Shown: positions 33,499-36,226 of the stretch, in pieces | How positions within the stretch are numbered: position 1 is the first letter of the stretch | Layout: each line of letters begins with the position of its first letter | Assembly: GCA_902492755.1 (NCBI GenBank) | Contig: CABUNB010000024.1 | Coordinates: 1 to 36,226 of the forward strand | Length of the DNA stretch: 36,226 bases | Source: an uncultured Collinsella sp. | Lineage (GTDB): Bacteria > Actinomycetota > Coriobacteriia > Coriobacteriales > Coriobacteriaceae | Direction of reading: 5' to 3' | Translations under genes and position numbers: made by a program | The notes under the pieces: model-generated | Told to the model about the DNA's origin: nothing | Database searches by the model: none | Seen by the model: only the letters and a program-made list of their open reading frames with translations

Positions 33499-33509
33499 CG
33501 TGGTGCCAA
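33482..33509 (-). promoter_or_regulatory. Promoter of the metal exporter gene
   Basis: On the minus strand, TTGGCA (33504-33509) and TACAAT (33482-33487) are 16 bases apart, a good sigma-70-type promoter. The -10 box lies inside the operator, so a bound repressor would block it. Confidence 0.6.
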
Positions 33510-33590
33510 TAGTTGCCCATGGTAAACTATCATCTCGCCATAACTCAGTAACCCCGAGCCGCGCGACGCGGCCCGTCCAAGGAGCAGCCT

Positions 33591-34559
33591 ATGAACGTTT
33601 CGCAAGCACTTGAATACGAGCGCCAGCCGTTTATTCCCATGTTTATCTATGGCGACCACGGCGCCATGGAGTCCGAACGCCAGAAGGGCGAAGAGGCCCT
33701 CAAGGTGCTCGAGACCGAGTATTTTACTGCCGAGGACGACCCCGGCTTCGACTTTGCCACCGTGCGCGACCTGGCCGACCGCAACCGCGACCTTTGCGAC
33801 CAGATTGGCGAGGCACGCCTGCGCAATGTGACGCCCGCGACGCTCTCGCGCGGCCTGTCCGACGCCGACACCTGCGCCGCCATCGGCAAAATGCAAAAGC
33901 GCACCGCCGCGTCCGTTATGCGCGAGATCCGCGGTGACCGCGACGCGCTCGGCGTGGCCTACGCCCGCAAGCCCATCCAGGGCACCGTGCTCGGTATCGA
34001 CATCGAGACCACCGGCCGTGCACCCGAACGCGGCTATATTATCAACGTGGGCTGGGAGATCATGGAACTCACCAGCGACGCCATCCCGCACGACGCCGAG
34101 GCGCACTACTGCGGCCTGCCCGACATCTACCGCGGCGAAGATGTGCCGCTGTCGAATATCCACCACATTACCTGGGACGACATCGACGGCAAAACGCCCT
34201 TCCGCGAGAACAAGGAGCTGCAAAAGCAGCTGCTCAAGCTTATGAAGAAGTACCCGTACATGGCGCATAACGCCGCCTTTGAGGACAGCTGGTTCAAGAT
34301 TCACCTGGACGGTTACGCCGAGGCACGCCGCGCGGGTAAGATCATCGTCATCGACTCGCGCCAGATCTGCCGCAGCCTGGACGCCGACGTGCGCTCGCTC
34401 CCCCGCGAGTCCGCCCCCGCCGCACTCGAGAACTGGGCACGCCGCCGCGGAACCCTCGCCGCCGACGCCAACGAGCAGCATCTGGGTCTGGACGACACCG
34501 ACCTCATGCTCCGCACGGTACAGGCCGAGTTCAACCTCAAGAACCTGTTCGCGAAATAG
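33591..34559 (+). CDS. DnaQ-like 3'-5' exonuclease (DEDDh)
   Basis: This 322-residue protein has a DEDDh exonuclease domain in its second part (about 130-315). Exo I is LGIDIETTG (D137, E139), Exo II is MAHNAAFEDSWF (D232), and Exo III is HLGLDDTD (H297 and D301/D302). The domain removes nucleotides from DNA or RNA 3' ends. The first 130 residues are helical and charged with no recognised domain, which differs from simple DnaQ or oligoribonuclease. The ATG at 33591 has AAGGAG 7 bases upstream. It is divergent from the metal exporter. Whether it serves replication, repair or RNA turnover is unknown. Confidence 0.85.
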   Translation: MNVSQALEYERQPFIPMFIYGDHGAMESERQKGEEALKVLETEYFTAEDDPGFDFATVRDLADRNRDLCDQIGEARLRNVTPATLSRGLSDADTCAAIGKMQKRTAASVMREIRGDRDALGVAYARKPIQGTVLGIDIETTGRAPERGYIINVGWEIMELTSDAIPHDAEAHYCGLPDIYRGEDVPLSNIHHITWDDIDGKTPFRENKELQKQLLKLMKKYPYMAHNAAFEDSWFKIHLDGYAEARRAGKIIVIDSRQICRSLDADVRSLPRESAPAALENWARRRGTLAADANEQHLGLDDTDLMLRTVQAEFNLKNLFAK

Positions 34560-34908
34560 CAACGCCTGCGACAAACGCTGCTTGCTCACGAGCGGCCTCG
34601 CAGCGGGAAACACCGCAGCGGGGCCGCCCTACGTTCCACAGATAGATCTGCCATCACAAATTCTGAACCCCCATTTTGAACGACTTCAACCAATTCCCGA
34701 CACGTAATTCGTTGTCGGATGGTGATGCATCGATATCAAATGTGCAGCAATTGAGTATTTATATGCCATAGCTAAGCTGCGGAAACTTTTATTTAGGGCA
34801 TACCAACCCATAATTGCGTCAAGCTTTTGGACAGCATTTGGTTAGACCTCTAAAACGGCTTTTCCACTCAGCGCCATCAACACGGCATTAGCTGACACGA
34901 TATATACC
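34560..34908. other. AT-rich intergenic stretch before nuclease-like gene B
   Basis: GCGGCCTCGCAGCGG (34592-34606) pairs with 34613-34627 (15 bp with one mismatch and one G-T pair) and probably ends the exonuclease transcript, though no T run follows. The remaining 280 bases have much lower GC content than the flanks, with no gene. TGACACGAT (34893-34901) and ATCGTATTGTCA (34915-34926) form an imperfect inverted repeat across the next start codon. Confidence 0.5.
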
Positions 34909-36099
34909 ATGAGTATCGTATTGTCACATACCACTGCAAAAGCGGTCTACCAGACCGCGTATTCGGCGTCTGCGAAAGACACCGAGCCCTGTAACCCTGC
35001 CGCGATTTACGGATCATGTCCCACCGGAACGTTCCTTGACGCAGCCGCAGAATGGCTCACCAAACACGATGTTTCCCTTGACGCAAATGATTGCCTCGAG
35101 GTAATGGTGTTTGATCGCAGGAATGCGCGCTATGCAATGAACTGTCAATGCCACGTTTCGTCAAAACGATTCTCGAACTCACGCTTTATAGAGCTCAAAG
35201 ATGGCATCTTCATTGTTGGCGTTGAGCTTTGCGCGCTTCAGGCCGCCACCTATCTCCCTTTTCGCGAACTGGTGGAGCACTACTTTGAATTGTGCGGCGC
35301 TTACTCCCTTGGAACCGGCTCTTCCACCTCGTATAACGAGCGTTTCGCGCTCACCTCGACCGAAAGGTTAAAACAGTTCTTTAATTCCATTACCAGATGC
35401 GACGGTCTGGCCCTTGCCCGAAAGGCGATCCAATGTGTGCGCGACGGATGCCGGTCTCCTATGGAAACGGCCTTTGTCATGATGCTAACGCTGCCTAAAA
35501 GCGAAGGAGGGCTTGGTATTAAGGGAATTGAGACCGATTACGAGGTGCAGGTCGCCGCTGCCGCAAAGAATCTCACGAGACGCAAAAAGTTCTTTATGGA
35601 TGCGTATCTAAAGAAATCTCGCACAGACATTGAATACAACGGGTTTTATCATGACGCGGAAGAAGACCGCGCCATCGATGAGGAGCGCAAGAATGCGCTT
35701 GCGTCCATGGGATACGGAATCATCACCGTCAGTCGTTATTCCTTTATGCATGCCAGCGCTTTCGTTAGGGTCATGGAGGCGATCCAACGGAAAGAGGGCA
35801 TACGTCCCTCGCGTCTGCCAAAAGACTTTCAAATCATGCAAGAGAACCTGAGACAGTTTGTGCTCAGAAGGTTTATAGAAGAGAAAAAGCGAATTCAGAA
35901 GCAGCTTCGCCAGGATTCCGAAGATCGTCAACGAATCGACCTCGAAAAAGCAACACTCGAAGGTATCACGCTGGATGACCCGACAATAAATGAAGTTCCG
36001 GCAATCGATGACATGCAGACTGTCGAATCCGACAGCCCATCATTTGCCCAAATAAGCAGCCTCGCGCCCGAGGGCAGAATCTTCGGGGCCGGAAGCTAG
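34909..36099 (+). CDS. Orphan nuclease-like protein B (AbiEi-like N-terminus, DUF559/Vsr-like C-terminus)
   Basis: This 396-residue protein is not recognised by name but is a distant paralog of the protein at 25567-26616. The shared C-terminal order is SPMET with E186, a GGLGIKG-type loop, D231 in FFMDAY, E242 in DIEYNG, H248, then RKNALASMGYGIITVSRYSF and AFVRVMEAI. The shared N-terminal region shows a CHVSSKRFSNSRF strand near 81-93 and a helical LCALQAATYLPF segment. The acidic/Gln-rich C-terminal tail (300-396) is not shared. The start at 34909 lacks an SD and lies inside an inverted repeat. Codon use is AT-richer than in the core genes, which suggests transfer. A nuclease role in defence or selfish maintenance is a guess. 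Confidence 0.62.
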   Translation: MSIVLSHTTAKAVYQTAYSASAKDTEPCNPAAIYGSCPTGTFLDAAAEWLTKHDVSLDANDCLEVMVFDRRNARYAMNCQCHVSSKRFSNSRFIELKDGIFIVGVELCALQAATYLPFRELVEHYFELCGAYSLGTGSSTSYNERFALTSTERLKQFFNSITRCDGLALARKAIQCVRDGCRSPMETAFVMMLTLPKSEGGLGIKGIETDYEVQVAAAAKNLTRRKKFFMDAYLKKSRTDIEYNGFYHDAEEDRAIDEERKNALASMGYGIITVSRYSFMHASAFVRVMEAIQRKEGIRPSRLPKDFQIMQENLRQFVLRRFIEEKKRIQKQLRQDSEDRQRIDLEKATLEGITLDDPTINEVPAIDDMQTVESDSPSFAQISSLAPEGRIFGAGS

Positions 36100-36226
36100 A
36101 CCGGCTAACAAGGTGGGTACCCTAGCGATGTGCAAAATTGCGAGTATTCAGCAGGGTCGGCCCTCCAGCACGGTAGCGCGCGGAGTCGTGGTGTAAGAAG
36201 CAAGGGAGGGCCATCGCCTAGAATCG
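36100..36226. other. Non-coding tail with a spaced inverted repeat
   Basis: GGCCCTCC (36159-36166) and GGAGGGCC (36205-36212) are perfect inverted repeats 38 bases apart. No gene is visible before the window ends. The repeat could close a small RNA or be an operator for the next gene. Confidence 0.35.

Noticed and set aside
1..36226. CRISPR array, prophage, insertion sequence or integrase
   Set aside because: No regularly spaced direct repeats, phage structural proteins or transposase motifs were found on either strand.

Overview
The window looks like chromosomal DNA from a high-GC actinobacterium of the class Coriobacteriia, most likely Collinsella. This is inferred from gene content, strong G/C bias at third codon positions, AAAGGA/AGGAG ribosome binding sites and dense small intergenic hairpins; no search was run. 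I see no rRNA, CRISPR array, insertion sequence or prophage. The region is mainly core metabolism with two AT-richer accessory patches. It holds 31 protein genes, one tRNA gene and one probable structured RNA.

Layout. 1-7141: HD-domain hydrolase, proA, an S33 (prolyl-aminopeptidase-like) hydrolase on the opposite strand, proB, pncB, a coiled-coil protein with a C-terminal membrane anchor, and tRNA-Ala(CGC). 7142-11240: radical SAM enzyme, a 6S-like RNA candidate, a WecA/TagO-type lipid carrier glycosyltransferase and trpS. 11241-18000: a leftward block of MGMT-like protein, DegV, MarR, B3/B4-domain protein, PEP carboxykinase and L-lactate permease. 18001-25300: flippase-like membrane protein, metallophosphoesterase, CPA1 cation/proton antiporter, and the serC-serA pair ending in a strong terminator. 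25301-28810: orphan nuclease-like gene A, M20 peptidase, short DUF1015-like protein. 28811-34560: two adjacent histidine phosphatases, nitroreductase, HdeD-like membrane protein, YaiI/YqxD protein, ArsP_2-type metal exporter and a DEDDh exonuclease. 34561-36226: orphan nuclease-like gene B and a non-coding tail.

How the genes fit together. ProB and ProA make proline from glutamate and flank a peptidase that may release proline from peptides. SerA and SerC carry out the first two steps of serine synthesis. PckA and the lactate permease suggest organic-acid and anaplerotic metabolism. PncB feeds NAD salvage.

The most interesting signals are these. First, about eleven short intergenic hairpins have different arms but a recurring GGGAC/GTCCC loop. 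Second, two distantly paralogous proteins combine an AbiEi-like N-terminal region with a DUF559/Vsr-like PD-(D/E)XK nuclease region, each in AT-richer DNA. Third, there is a 6S-like RNA. Fourth, a strongly folded element lies between convergent genes at 19.8-19.93 kb. Fifth, a palindromic operator covers the promoter of the metal exporter gene. All family assignments come from reading motifs by eye.
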